64,000 bases of DNA from Gulosibacter hominis (GCF_904842695.1 NZ_CAJGWQ010000001.1:186001-250000), one strand, 5' to 3'. Counted from the first letter of the stretch, positions 17,393 to 26,683 are shown. The notes: generated by a model not told the origin, from the sequence alone. Translations and numbers: made by a program.

Positions 17393-17426
17393 TGTGGGGT
17401 CCGTGACCGTAGTCACGGACCCCACA
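17393..17426 (-). terminator. Perfect 15-bp hairpin after the surface-protein gene
   Basis: TGTGGGGTCCGTGAC and its exact complement are separated by CGTA. It lies 13 bases past the stop of the minus-strand surface protein. There is no T run, but the stem is strong enough to act as an actinobacterial terminator. The rest of 17255-17438 holds only the PAC2 upstream region and a short palindrome ATACCGAGGTAT at 17361-17372. Confidence 0.75.
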
Positions 17427-17438
17427 GCGTCGATCCTG

Positions 17439-19994
17439 CTATGCCCGTCGGCGCTGGCTTACGAGCAAGGCACCGGCCGCGAGCAAGGTCGCTCCAGCAG
17501 CCGCCAGCAGACCGCTACCCGTTGCACCTGTCCGTGCAAGCGGTTTGCCGCTCTCTGGCGTAGTCGGCGGCGTGTCCGGTTGAGTGCTCGGCGGAGTCAC
17601 CGGAGGCGTTGCCGGTGGGGTTGCCGGTGGGGTTGCCGGTGGAGTCACCGGAGGTGTAGCCGGCGGAGTCGTCGGCGGTGGTACGTCCTTGGTGTTGGTG
17701 ATTGTGAACCCGTCTTCCGGGGTACCGGTGACCGTGCTGGTGTACCCAGCCACCTCGTCTTCGGTCACGGTGTAGTGAATCTCGACCTGGTTGTCACCGT
17801 CGGTGCGGTACTTGGGCAGGTCAGTGAACTCACCTTCCCAATTGTTGGCGGCGGTGAGTGTCAGGGCGTGGTCGGTTGCGTTACCGTCCGCGAGCAGTTT
17901 CACCGTGATCGAGTCAGGACGATCCGTCGCCACATCACCTTCCCAGCGCTTGTGCACCTGGATCGACGTAGAGGGTTCATTCTGGAGCTCGACCTCATAG
18001 GTCTTCGCTTCTTCGTTATAGGTCACTTTGGGAGCGTGACCCACATAGCCGTCGACCTTTTGCTCGACGAAAGTGAGCTCCAGTTTTTCGCCCGTTTTCG
18101 CATCAATCAGCGTGCTCGGGTCTGGATAGTTGGCGAGCTCAACCTGCCAGTTATTGTCCGCCTTCAGCGTGACGGTCTCGATCTTCTTATCGCCAAGCAT
18201 GACGTCGAGAGTGAGACTTTCGGGGCGGTTTTCCTGCTTGTCGTTCGCCCAGACCTTCGTCACTTTCAGCGTCCAGGGGTTGTTTTCGCCGAATGTCAGC
18301 TTGCCGTTATTGGCGATGCCGGCACCAGAAATGCCGGTGCGCGTTGCCTTGTTGTTTTCGATGCGAACGGCTGCCAAGGTTTCGGCAATGGCTTTTGCGT
18401 CGTCGCTGGGGACAGATTTGAACGCAATGTTGTCGTCGACCCGTTTGTTCGGTTCGATCGCGGTATTGGGGCCCTCCGCCGAATAGCGCGGCACCTGTTT
18501 TCCGTCGGGCCAATTGGTGTGGATGCTGTAGATCGAACCATCCTGATACCAGTTGCGCTTGCTACCGCCAAGCATTCGTTCGGTAATAATGACCGAATTG
18601 CCCTCTACCGGATTCGGGTCATCGTACCTGTGGACCTTGATGCTAGCGAAATCATCACCAGCACCCTTCAGCTGACCTTGATCGGGGGCGCTGTTCTCAA
18701 AAATTGCCACCCCGCGAGTTACATGCATCACGGTGGATCCAGTGGGGCAGTTCCACACGCCGCCACCCTGGGCACTCGGTGGGCGGTTACCGGCACCCAC
18801 CATGAACATTTCGTCCATCGTGTTATTACGAATCAGCGCGTTGTAGATCGTCACATCGGTGTGGGTGTCGTTGTACATCGCGCCGCCACCCCAAAAGCCT
18901 TTCGAGACGTTCTCGCGCAAATCGGCCGCGTACAGTGTGGCCTTCGTTGTGCCGTTGAAAGCGATGCCACCGCCGGAATCCAAAGCAGAGTTACCGGTAA
19001 TGATGGCTCCGCGGATCTCCACCACAGCATCCCCCTGGGTGTAGATACCTCCCCCACGCCAGGTAGAAACATTGTCTTTAAAAGTGGCGCCGTCAATCGT
19101 TAGCGAGCCCCCATTTTGATACAGCCCGCCCCCGGCACCCTTGTACTCACCGTTGTCATTTTTCTGAACGACACCGCCGTTGAGGTCGACCGCGCCACCG
19201 TCGAAAGCAAGCCCGGCGCCGCGTTCTGTTGAGTTGTTCTCTATGGTTCCGCCGGTGATGGTCACCTGTGCGTTCTTGCCGTAAACACCTCCGCCGTATC
19301 CCAGCAACTGCGGGTGCGCAACCTTGTTGCCGGAAATAGTTCCTCCCGACATCGCGAAGGTGGGTGTGCCACCATCTCGTGACCAGAGGCCGATCACACC
19401 GCCGCGAAGGAGTCCCTCGTTGTCGTTCAGCGTGCCACCTTCAATTCGGATGGTGCCGTTGTAGGCGGTGATGGGTGCGTACTCCGATTCAGTGATGCCC
19501 TCGGGGAGTGCGCCCGAGATATTTGCCACAGAGTTATTGGCAAACTCGGCCGCTTCGGAAATGGTGAGGCTGCCTTCGTGATCCACAAAAATCACCGGAC
19601 CGGTCACCGAGGTGTCGCGGATGGCGCCATCTCGGAAGTTCAGGTCACCGCTTACGGTGAACTGCGTTTTCGTGAAGGTGGGGCCAGCAAGAGTAAGTGC
19701 GCCACCCTTATCAACCGTGATCAGGGGAGCGTTGGTTCCCACGATCTTCCCGCTGCCGGTGAGCGTCACCGTCGTCCCTTCACGAACGACAAGTTTTTCG
19801 GCGTCGGCTGGGGCTTCGATGTCGGCGTCGACAGATACCTCCGCAGATTCTCCTGCGTTGAGGCTCGCGACCACGGCAACAAGTTCGCTCCAGGTGTTCA
19901 CGGGCGCAGCGAAAGCTACACCCGCGGGTAGTCCGACGAACGCCATCATGGCGGCGAGCATTACTCCAAGGCGCTTTAACCAGCGGGAGCTCAT
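17439..19994 (-). CDS. Cell-wall-anchored beta-helix surface protein with CnaB domains
   Basis: About 851 residues from the ATG at 19994, preceded by GAGGAAG. A signal peptide (RWLKRLGVMLAAMMAFVG...AFAAP) comes first. Residues ~30-560 form a right-handed beta-helix with repeated turns such as GGGVYGKNAQVTITGGTI and GGGIYTQGDAVVEIRGAII. Two CnaB-type domains follow (LKVTKVWANDKQENRPESL and IQVHKRWEGDVATDRPDSI), then a wall-spanning TPPATPPVTPP repeat tract, and a sorting signal LARTG, a hydrophobic helix and RRRA. LAxTG is the preferred motif of class E sortases of high-GC Gram-positives. It is probably an adhesin or surface-layer component. No sortase is in the window. Confidence 0.85.
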   Translation of the reverse strand: MSSRWLKRLGVMLAAMMAFVGLPAGVAFAAPVNTWSELVAVVASLNAGESAEVSVDADIEAPADAEKLVVREGTTVTLTGSGKIVGTNAPLITVDKGGALTLAGPTFTKTQFTVSGDLNFRDGAIRDTSVTGPVIFVDHEGSLTISEAAEFANNSVANISGALPEGITESEYAPITAYNGTIRIEGGTLNDNEGLLRGGVIGLWSRDGGTPTFAMSGGTISGNKVAHPQLLGYGGGVYGKNAQVTITGGTIENNSTERGAGLAFDGGAVDLNGGVVQKNDNGEYKGAGGGLYQNGGSLTIDGATFKDNVSTWRGGGIYTQGDAVVEIRGAIITGNSALDSGGGIAFNGTTKATLYAADLRENVSKGFWGGGAMYNDTHTDVTIYNALIRNNTMDEMFMVGAGNRPPSAQGGGVWNCPTGSTVMHVTRGVAIFENSAPDQGQLKGAGDDFASIKVHRYDDPNPVEGNSVIITERMLGGSKRNWYQDGSIYSIHTNWPDGKQVPRYSAEGPNTAIEPNKRVDDNIAFKSVPSDDAKAIAETLAAVRIENNKATRTGISGAGIANNGKLTFGENNPWTLKVTKVWANDKQENRPESLTLDVMLGDKKIETVTLKADNNWQVELANYPDPSTLIDAKTGEKLELTFVEQKVDGYVGHAPKVTYNEEAKTYEVELQNEPSTSIQVHKRWEGDVATDRPDSITVKLLADGNATDHALTLTAANNWEGEFTDLPKYRTDGDNQVEIHYTVTEDEVAGYTSTVTGTPEDGFTITNTKDVPPPTTPPATPPVTPPATPPATPPATPPVTPPSTQPDTPPTTPESGKPLARTGATGSGLLAAAGATLLAAGALLVSQRRRA

Positions 19995-20198
19995 GACTTC
20001 CTCTATTTCTTTATGTCTGCACGCCATTGCCGCGTGCATTCCGGGGGACTGGGATGTGCAACGGATGTCTGAGCCGGCGAAACGCCGGCGATCGACTTGC
20101 AGCTTTACTCTCCATGATATATGACCCTGTGTCGCAGTGGCTGGCGGTCATCAAACCCTGCCCGTACCCGAATCATTGCCGCCACTAGAATGACCTTT

Positions 20199-20900
20199 GT
20201 GACTGTACGGCCAGAATCGAGCGAGCAACACCGCAGCAGCACTGTGCTGCATGCGGTGCTTTGGGATATGGACGGCACACTCATCGATAGTGAAGTCGAG
20301 TGGACGCGCGCCCAGTCGGCGCTTCTTGAACGGTTTGGCCTGCCGGCACTCACCCCCGCAGTCGAAGCACAGTTCGTTGGTGTCGCCATTGAACAGGCTG
20401 CGCTGCGCTTCCAAGAACTCGGTGTCCCGCTATCGACCGACGATATTGCCCGCGAAATCACCGACGATGTGGCCAGACGCGTCGCCGCCGGAGTGAATTG
20501 GCGTCCCGGTGTCGCCGATCTCCTTACTGAACTGCAGGCGGCGCGTATTCCCATGGCAGTGGTCACCAACTCAAGTCAAAGCATCGTCGATGCCATGCTC
20601 ACACGCCTGCCCGGCCACGGTTTCACCGCGGTGGTGACAAGTGAACGGGTGACCAACCCCAAACCGCATCCCGAACCCTATGAACTGGCCGCAGCAGATC
20701 TTGGTGTGACACCCCGATTTGCGGTTGCAATTGAAGACTCACCGACGGGTGTGGCGAGCGCCGTTAGTGCCGGCTGTACTGTGCTGGCAGTTCCCCACGG
20801 TGTCGGCATTGCCGCGGGTGACAGCTACCACGTGCGCCCGACACTTGCCGGGATGGGAATTGCTGAACTCGAGCAGCTGCTGGCAAACCCGATCCAGTAG
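20199..20900 (+). CDS. HAD-superfamily phosphatase (subfamily IA)
   Basis: About 233 residues from GTG 20199. HAD motifs: I, LWDMDGTLIDSE with both Asp; II, AVVTNSS; III, NPKPHPEPY; IV, AIEDSPTGVASA. The helical cap inserted after motif I fits beta-phosphoglucomutase- or phosphoglycolate-phosphatase-like enzymes; substrate unknown. A TAGAAT -10 box at 20186-20191 lies 7 bases before the GTG and covers the alternative ATG at 20190, which favours the GTG and a leaderless transcript. The ~200 bases between 19994 and 20199 hold the divergent promoters only. Confidence 0.8.
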   Translation: MTVRPESSEQHRSSTVLHAVLWDMDGTLIDSEVEWTRAQSALLERFGLPALTPAVEAQFVGVAIEQAALRFQELGVPLSTDDIAREITDDVARRVAAGVNWRPGVADLLTELQAARIPMAVVTNSSQSIVDAMLTRLPGHGFTAVVTSERVTNPKPHPEPYELAAADLGVTPRFAVAIEDSPTGVASAVSAGCTVLAVPHGVGIAAGDSYHVRPTLAGMGIAELEQLLANPIQ

Positions 20901-20962
20901 GCGCCGTGGGGCTGTCGCTGCTTTGCCGGCCCGCTCACCATTAGCCACAACGAATGAGGACG

Positions 20963-22168
20963 ATGACTGAACCACAACCGGATGCCACCATCCCCGCCAG
21001 CTTCGATGTGGTCTATCCGCCCTCGGGGCCGCTGCGCGATGGCGAACGTGTTCAGCTGACCGGGCCCAAAGGCCGGATGAACACCATCTGGCTTACAGCG
21101 GGGGAGCAATTCCACTCGACCAACGGGTCAATCGCCCATGACGAGCTCATCGGTGCCCCCGACGGCTCGGTGGTCGTTTCAACAACCGGCCACAGCTTCT
21201 TGGCCCTGCGACCGCTGCTTGAAGACATCATTCTGTCGATGCCTCGTGGTGCCGCAGTGATCTACCCGAAGGACGCTGTGCAAATTCTGGCGCGTGCAGA
21301 TATTCGCCCCGGTTTGCGCGTGGTCGAGGCCGGTGTCGGTTCGGGTGCGCTCTCGCTGTGGCTGCTGCGGGCCCTCGCGGGTCGCGGTGAACTGCACAGT
21401 TTTGAACGCCGTGCCGATTTTGCTGATGTTGCCCGCGGCAATGTCGCCAGCTACTTCGGCGGCGAACCCGAAAACTGGCGCATCCACCTTGGCGACCTCG
21501 GCGAGCAGCTGCCCAAAAAATGCCCACCCGCAAGCGTGGATCGTGTCGTGCTCGACATGCTCGCGCCCTGGGATTGCCTGGATGCGGTAACCGAGGCGCT
21601 CATCCCTGGCGGCGTGCTCGTGTGCTACGTCGCCACCGCGACACAGCTCTCGCGAGTTGCCGAAGCGATTCGCGCCACCGGCGTGTACACCACACCGAGC
21701 GCCGACGAAACCATGATTCGCGGCTGGCACCTTGAGGGGCTCGCGGTGCGCCCCGAACACCGCATGGTCGGCCACACCGGGTTTTTGCTGACCGCCCGCC
21801 GACTCGCCCCCAACACGCAAACCCCGCAGCAAGCACCCCGAGCCAATAAAGCGGTTGGCTCCAGCGTCGACTGGGAAGCTTGGACACCGTCGGACCCCGC
21901 CGCTTGGACCGAGCAGGCTGTGGGTGTGCGAACCGTGAGCGATAAGGTCTTGCGCAAGCGCGCCCGCGAGGCACAGCGTGCCGCGGCTCGCGCGGTCGCC
22001 GCCGCGGTCATCGCGAATGGTGAAAAGCAGGCGGACACCGACGGCGGCGCGATCACCGAACTTGCCACCCACCCGATGACGCCAAGACCTGACACAATGA
22101 CAAGCGCCGCTGACCCAGTCAACGGTGAAACCGATGAACGCACCACCGAGAACGGGGACAGCCAGTGA
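20963..22168 (+). CDS. trmI: tRNA (adenine-58-N1)-methyltransferase
   Basis: SAM-dependent enzyme that methylates N1 of A58 in the T loop of tRNAs. The N-terminal small domain (PLRDGERVQLTGPKGRMNTI) and the Rossmann fold are present: ARADIRPGLRVVEAGVGSGALSLW-type glycine-rich motif, and VDRVVLDMLAPWDCLDAV as the catalytic-site segment. The last 120 residues are a low-complexity tail (TNPQ-like, Ala/Arg-rich) longer than usual. In mycobacteria the orthologue begins the proteasome gene region; here lipoprotein genes follow directly, the next start overlapping the stop by four bases (GTGA). ATG 20954 is an alternative start three codons upstream. Confidence 0.88.
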   Translation: MTEPQPDATIPASFDVVYPPSGPLRDGERVQLTGPKGRMNTIWLTAGEQFHSTNGSIAHDELIGAPDGSVVVSTTGHSFLALRPLLEDIILSMPRGAAVIYPKDAVQILARADIRPGLRVVEAGVGSGALSLWLLRALAGRGELHSFERRADFADVARGNVASYFGGEPENWRIHLGDLGEQLPKKCPPASVDRVVLDMLAPWDCLDAVTEALIPGGVLVCYVATATQLSRVAEAIRATGVYTTPSADETMIRGWHLEGLAVRPEHRMVGHTGFLLTARRLAPNTQTPQQAPRANKAVGSSVDWEAWTPSDPAAWTEQAVGVRTVSDKVLRKRAREAQRAAARAVAAAVIANGEKQADTDGGAITELATHPMTPRPDTMTSAADPVNGETDERTTENGDSQ

Positions 22169-23064
22169 CAGGTCACCAAATTCGTGCCACTCGCAGCGCT
22201 GCAGCGGCGGCGATCGCACTCACCGCGATCGGTCTGGCGGGATGCTCCCAGCTGCCGGCGAGCGACAACGCCAGCGCCTGCATCCCCACAGATCGATTTG
22301 CGGTCGAACGCGCGGGCGAGGGATCTGGCCCGGTGATCACGGACAACGGAATCGCGACGTTCACCATCGATATTCGCGACGATAAGGGCCAGCTTGTTGC
22401 CGAAAACCAGGCGGTGCGCACCGACCCCAATACCGGTGAACCGGCGCCCATTCCACTTGCTGGGCTCACACCCGGCCTGAGCGAAATGCTGCGCTGCTCG
22501 CAGGCTGGGCAGACCATCAGCGCCGATATTCCGAACAGCGAGTTTTATTCAGACGCCGCTATCGCCAGCGGTCAAGTGGCGGCCGATGGCGAACAGCATC
22601 TCACGGTGCACGTGTCGAAGGTGTACCACTCGGCTGCCTCGGGCCGTATTGCCCCACAGCGCAATGGAATTCCCGCCGTGGTGAATGCCCCGGACGGTGG
22701 TCATGGCGTGACCATGCCGAAGGAACCGACACCTACCGACCGCCGTGTCGCCGAAACGATTTCGGGATTCGGCGAAAGCGTGCAGCAGAACGATCTGGTT
22801 GTCGTACAAATGTCGGCCTACACGTGGGGCACCGGAGAAGAGCTATTTAACAGCTGGACCAATGTCTCAGAGGCCATGGTGCTTCCGGCAGCACCCGGGC
22901 AGGTTTACACCCTCGGGGATGCGCTCATTGACCGGCGCATTGGCAGCCAGATCGTTGTTGTGGTGCCGGCTGCCACGCTAGAAAAAGAAGCCGCTGCGGG
23001 TCGCCAGCCATTCGGTTATGGGGATGCCGTGGTATTTGTTGTCGATCTGCTTGGAAAGGTATAG
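22165..23064 (+). CDS. FKBP-like lipoprotein, probably degenerate
   Basis: 299 residues. The N-terminal signal ends in the lipobox LAGC (residues ~25-28), so it should be lipidated and held at the outer face of the membrane. Two weak FKBP-like modules can be seen; the C-terminal one ends FGYGDAVVFVVDLLGK, the typical last strand of FKBP folds, but the aromatic active-site residues are largely absent. It lies between trmI and a better preserved FKBP lipoprotein. GTG start overlapping the trmI stop means translational coupling. It may act as a chaperone rather than an active prolyl isomerase. Confidence 0.65.
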   Translation: MTGHQIRATRSAAAAAIALTAIGLAGCSQLPASDNASACIPTDRFAVERAGEGSGPVITDNGIATFTIDIRDDKGQLVAENQAVRTDPNTGEPAPIPLAGLTPGLSEMLRCSQAGQTISADIPNSEFYSDAAIASGQVAADGEQHLTVHVSKVYHSAASGRIAPQRNGIPAVVNAPDGGHGVTMPKEPTPTDRRVAETISGFGESVQQNDLVVVQMSAYTWGTGEELFNSWTNVSEAMVLPAAPGQVYTLGDALIDRRIGSQIVVVVPAATLEKEAAAGRQPFGYGDAVVFVVDLLGKV

Positions 23065-23068
23065 CGAA

Positions 23069-24052
23069 TTGTCGAACTTCTATCCAGTTCGTGCACGTCG
23101 CCTTGGGCGCGTGGTTGCCGCCTGTGCCGCAACAGCCCTCGCATTCACGCTCGCCGGATGCAGCGGCACCGATACCGGCGATGGTGCTGACGGCAGCAGC
23201 ACCGAGGCAGCGCAGGGCACCCCGGCGCTTGACACTGCCACTGTGACCGGCGGCTTCGGCGAAACTCCCGAGGTGACCGCTGGCGACTCGGCAAAGCTCA
23301 CCGACCAGGTTGAGCGCAAGGTGCTCGTTGAGGGAGATGGCGCGCCACTGACCGAAGACATGTATCCGGTGCTGAAAGTAGCGACCTTCGATTTTGGTAG
23401 CGGCGAGCCGCTGAGCGACTACGCCTCACTGCCGGTGCAGAGCACCCTGGCCGAGTTGCAGCTGCCCGAGCCAGTGCACTCGGGCTTGCTCGGCACCCCG
23501 TCGGGCTCACGCATCGTTCTGCTCCCGCCGGCTACCGAAGCGGCGCAGAAGCCGGGCTCGCAGCAGACCCCGATGTACGTCATCGACGTCATCGGCGTCG
23601 AAAAAAACCAGGCCGCAGACGGCAAACCGGCCGAAAACTCCATCGATTTTATCGAGGTGAGTGACGGCGACGACGGTTCGCCCCAGGTGAAAATTGCGGC
23701 TGATGCACCGAAACCAGCCGAACAGCTCATCAGTACGGTGCTACAGGGCGACGGTCCCGAGGTTGGCGCCGGTGACGAGGTTGTGGTGCAGTACCGTGGT
23801 GTGCTGCTCGACGGCACCGAGTTCGATTCGAGCTGGGCTCGCGGCGGCGTGCCCACGATGTTTTCGACCGACGGTGTGGTGACGGGTTTTGCGGATGCGC
23901 TTGTCGGCCAACAGGTGGGTTCGCGCGTGGTGACCGTATTCCCGCCCGAGCTCGGTTATGGCGATCAAGAAACGGGCTCGATCCCGGCAGATTCACATCT
24001 CGTGTTCGTCGTCGACATTCTTGCCGCCTACCCGAAGACCACCGATCAATAG
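23069..24052 (+). CDS. FKBP-type peptidyl-prolyl isomerase lipoprotein
   Basis: About 327 residues from a TTG at 23069, chosen because GGAAAGG lies 10 bases upstream and the signal peptide then starts correctly; the GTG at 23018 lies inside the previous gene. The lipobox LAGC is near residue 27. A degenerate FKBP module precedes a complete C-terminal FKBP domain: VGAGDEVVVQYRGVLLDGTEFDSSW, GVVTGFADALVGQQVGSRVV, PPELGYGDQ and DSHLVFVVDILA. It should catalyse cis-trans proline isomerisation of exported proteins. It forms an operon with the preceding lipoprotein and lies just upstream of pafB. Confidence 0.85.
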   Translation: MSNFYPVRARRLGRVVAACAATALAFTLAGCSGTDTGDGADGSSTEAAQGTPALDTATVTGGFGETPEVTAGDSAKLTDQVERKVLVEGDGAPLTEDMYPVLKVATFDFGSGEPLSDYASLPVQSTLAELQLPEPVHSGLLGTPSGSRIVLLPPATEAAQKPGSQQTPMYVIDVIGVEKNQAADGKPAENSIDFIEVSDGDDGSPQVKIAADAPKPAEQLISTVLQGDGPEVGAGDEVVVQYRGVLLDGTEFDSSWARGGVPTMFSTDGVVTGFADALVGQQVGSRVVTVFPPELGYGDQETGSIPADSHLVFVVDILAAYPKTTDQ

Positions 24053-24071
24053 TGATGCAAACGGGGCAGCA

Positions 24072-25094
24072 GTGACGGATGCGGTTGCGCCGAATAGTCA
24101 GCGGCACCTGCGGCTGCTCATGCTGCTCAGCGGCAGCACAACGCCGCTGAGCAGTGATGAGATTTTTAATTCAGTGAGCGGTTACCGACACGATCCCGGA
24201 AAATCTCCAGCCAGCACAGACGCGCTGGAAAAGCGGCTGGCGCGCGACCGTGAAACACTCACGGAGCTCGGTTTTCCGGTGACCACGGTGGTTGATCCTG
24301 ATGCACCGGGCGACCGATCCCGATGGCGATTTGCCCTCGACCGCGCCGCGGTCACGGCTTCATCGGAACCGGTGCCGCTCACAATCAGTGCCGAGCAGCT
24401 GCTGCTGCTCGATGCCGCGGCCAGGGTTTGGGACGCTGCTGGTATTGCGGCAGACGCGCGGCGCGCCTATCTGAAATTACTTGGCAGCAGCGAGGCCGAC
24501 TCGGCCGCATCCGAATTACCGCAGATCACCCATGTGCGACGAACCGGCGGGGCTTTTGCCGCACTGCGCGACGCTATTGCCCTCCGACACGATGTGCGGT
24601 TTGACTACGCAAAGCCCGGCACCGCGGCTCCCGACACGCGTTCGGTCGCACCCCTGCAGCTGGTGCAGGTGGAGGGACACTGGCTATGCAATTGTTTCGA
24701 CTATGCGCGTGACGACGAACGCAATTTTTTGTTGCGTCGCATCGTCGGCGACGTGACACTAACCGGCGCGCGCAAAACCACCTATGAGCCGTCAACCAAT
24801 CTCGCCGCCAAACTGCGCGCGCTGGGGGAGCAGCAGGCAGCCACGGTGACCGTTGCTGAGAGCTCACGCGCACAGCAGGCACTCAGCCGCCGGGCACTCG
24901 ACACTGTCACGCATGCCGACGGCGTCGAGCTGCGCATCCCGAGCTGGGATCATGAACTACTCGCCGACGAACTGGCTGCATTCGCAGCCGATATTCGAGC
25001 GATTTCGCCCGAATCGTTGCGAGAACGCGTTCGGTCACGGCTCGCGCGTGTGGTGGCCACGCACCACGGCGGAGGTGACCGTGGCGAAATTTGA
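24072..25094 (+). CDS. pafB: PafB-type WYL-domain transcription factor
   Basis: About 340 residues from GTG 24072. An N-terminal winged helix (HLRLLMLLSGSTTPLSSDEI...KRLARDRETLTELGFPV) is followed by a WYL ligand-binding domain (ALRDAIALRHDVRFDYAKPG, LQLVQVEGHWLCNCFDYARDDERNFLLRRI) and the WCX C-terminal extension. In mycobacteria PafB and PafC form a heterodimer that activates the RecA-independent DNA-damage response. The downstream pafC start overlaps this gene's end by 14 bases, which supports co-translation. An upstream in-frame start at 23958 would lie deep in the FKBP gene. Confidence 0.85.
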   Translation: MTDAVAPNSQRHLRLLMLLSGSTTPLSSDEIFNSVSGYRHDPGKSPASTDALEKRLARDRETLTELGFPVTTVVDPDAPGDRSRWRFALDRAAVTASSEPVPLTISAEQLLLLDAAARVWDAAGIAADARRAYLKLLGSSEADSAASELPQITHVRRTGGAFAALRDAIALRHDVRFDYAKPGTAAPDTRSVAPLQLVQVEGHWLCNCFDYARDDERNFLLRRIVGDVTLTGARKTTYEPSTNLAAKLRALGEQQAATVTVAESSRAQQALSRRALDTVTHADGVELRIPSWDHELLADELAAFAADIRAISPESLRERVRSRLARVVATHHGGGDRGEI

Positions 25095-26064
25095 TGCGCT
25101 GACAGCAGCCGCTGTACTTGAACTGCTGCAACGTCACGAAGATGGCCTGCCGCTGCCAGAGCTTGCCCGCCGGATCAACACCAGCGTCGAGGCCACACGC
25201 AAGCTCATTGATTATCTATGGACACTCGGTGTGCCCGAACCAGACGGGTTTGAAGATCCGTACGGAATGTTCGATTTTGACTATGACGACTACGAACGCG
25301 ACCATATTCGGCTCACGCATAATCCGGTGGAAACGTTTGAATTGCCGCTATCGCCGATCGAACGGGTGACGGCGCTCATGGGGTTGTTGCAATTGCTGCC
25401 GTTTGCGGATGGCGCCCAGCAGGATGCGATTGCGCAGCTCGTACAGCAACTTGATCCGACACAGAGTGTGACGCCCGAAACCGGCGTAAGCAGTGAACTT
25501 GGCGTGATCAAGGCTGCCATTGCGAACGGACATCAGCTGCAACTCGGCTATCGGGCGGAATCTTCCAACCGTTTCACCGAACGCACTGTTGATCCGCTCC
25601 GCATCGAAGCCCGAGACCGCTACGTGTATTTGAATGCCTGGTGCAATTGGCGCGACGAACAGCGATGGTTTCGCGTCGACCGAATTGAGTCGATTACCGA
25701 ACTCGACACACCGGTTGCCAAGCATCCCAAACGAGTGCTCGAGGCACCGCTGGTGGTCAACTCGCCGGAACTTATCGAGGTTGAGTTTTCTGCCACACCG
25801 CTCGGGCTGGAAATACTCGGCCCCTACCTGTCGACTACTGGCCGAGCTGAAACAGCTGCTGATGGTCGCCACCGAGTGCTCGTGGGGATGCGCAGTCAAC
25901 AGCTCGTGACGCGACTGGTGTGCGAAAACGCCGGAGAGATCGAGGTGGTGGGCCCGCCGTCGGTGCGACAAGCCGTGTTTGACGCGGCGAGTGATCTGCT
26001 TGCCACAGACCTGTTCGCCCCCGACGAGCCGCTCGCACCACAGCGCGAACCTCGCGTAGACTAG
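25081..26064 (+). CDS. pafC: PafC-type WYL-domain transcription factor
   Basis: About 327 residues from GTG 25081. It starts with an HTH (ALTAAAVLELLQRHEDGLPLPELARRINTSVEATRKLIDYL), then has a long linker, a WYL domain (AIANGHQLQLGYRAESSNRFTERTVDPLRIEARDRYVYLNAWC, WFRVDRIESI) and a WCX domain ending REPRVD. This is the usual partner of PafB in the DNA-damage regulator. It lies within pafB's last codons and is followed at once by a small membrane protein and tatA. Confidence 0.85.
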   Translation: MAKFDALTAAAVLELLQRHEDGLPLPELARRINTSVEATRKLIDYLWTLGVPEPDGFEDPYGMFDFDYDDYERDHIRLTHNPVETFELPLSPIERVTALMGLLQLLPFADGAQQDAIAQLVQQLDPTQSVTPETGVSSELGVIKAAIANGHQLQLGYRAESSNRFTERTVDPLRIEARDRYVYLNAWCNWRDEQRWFRVDRIESITELDTPVAKHPKRVLEAPLVVNSPELIEVEFSATPLGLEILGPYLSTTGRAETAADGRHRVLVGMRSQQLVTRLVCENAGEIEVVGPPSVRQAVFDAASDLLATDLFAPDEPLAPQREPRVD

Positions 26065-26071
26065 CCGGACT

Positions 26072-26434
26072 ATGGCCTGGTGGATGTGGCTTTTAATTTG
26101 GGTGGCGCTGACGGCGCTGCTGGTTGTCGTGCTCTTTTTCAGCGGCAGAGCGCTTTTTCGCGCGGTGATGGGCACCGGCGAGGAAGGGAGCCGACTCTTG
26201 GACGCGATTGCGCAGCTCGAAATCTCCGACGAGGATGTGCAGATTCACCCAACCCCCAACGCCATAGTGCGTGGCCGTGCCACCGTGGCCGCCGAGCGAC
26301 GCGAGTTCACTATCGCGCGCGATGCACGGCGTGAACGGCGCCGGGAAGCTAAAATTGCCCGGGCGCGGGCACTCATTGCTGCAGATCCGATGCAGTACGC
26401 ATACCTAACCGAATACAAACGGCGAGAGGCTTAG
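26072..26434 (+). CDS. Small single-helix membrane protein
   Basis: 120 residues. One N-terminal transmembrane helix (MWLLIWVALTALLVVVLFFSG) precedes a basic cytoplasmic tail (RREFTIARDARRERRREAKIARARALIA). Located 7 bases after pafC and 7 bases before tatA, so probably part of the pafC-tat transcript. TAGACT at 26057-26062 is 9 bases upstream of the ATG and might be a second promoter. No family is recognised. Confidence 0.65.
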   Translation: MAWWMWLLIWVALTALLVVVLFFSGRALFRAVMGTGEEGSRLLDAIAQLEISDEDVQIHPTPNAIVRGRATVAAERREFTIARDARRERRREAKIARARALIAADPMQYAYLTEYKRREA

Positions 26435-26441
26435 ATCAACT

Positions 26442-26678
26442 ATGTTCCAAGGATTGTCGGGCGCGCACTTTTTGGTGCTGCTGATCATCATCCTGCTGCT
26501 GTTCGCCGCGCCGAAACTTCCGTCGCTGGCCAAAAACCTCGGCCAATCAATGCGAATTTTTAAGAAGGAAGTTCGCCAGATGCGCGACGACGACGCGCCC
26601 ACCGGTGGCACCGTCAACAACGAAGCCGAAAAAACCGATAGCGACCGCAGCAGCGCAAGCGACAACACACAGAACTAA
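26442..26678 (+). CDS. tatA: Sec-independent translocase subunit TatA
   Basis: 78 residues with the TatA plan: a short N-terminal membrane helix (SGAHFLVLLIIILLLFAAPKLPSLAKNLGQS), the amphipathic helix with the FG-like hinge changed to AAPKLP, and an acidic disordered tail. TatA multimers form the pore for folded twin-arginine substrates. Followed by tatC with a 5-base gap. Confidence 0.92.
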   Translation: MFQGLSGAHFLVLLIIILLLFAAPKLPSLAKNLGQSMRIFKKEVRQMRDDDAPTGGTVNNEAEKTDSDRSSASDNTQN

Positions 26679-26683
26679 CGTTC

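Noticed and set aside
17301-19103. 600-residue plus-strand ORF
   Set aside because: It lies antisense to the beta-helix surface protein, which has a signal peptide, CnaB domains and LARTG. The long opposite frame results from GC-rich third positions and repeats.
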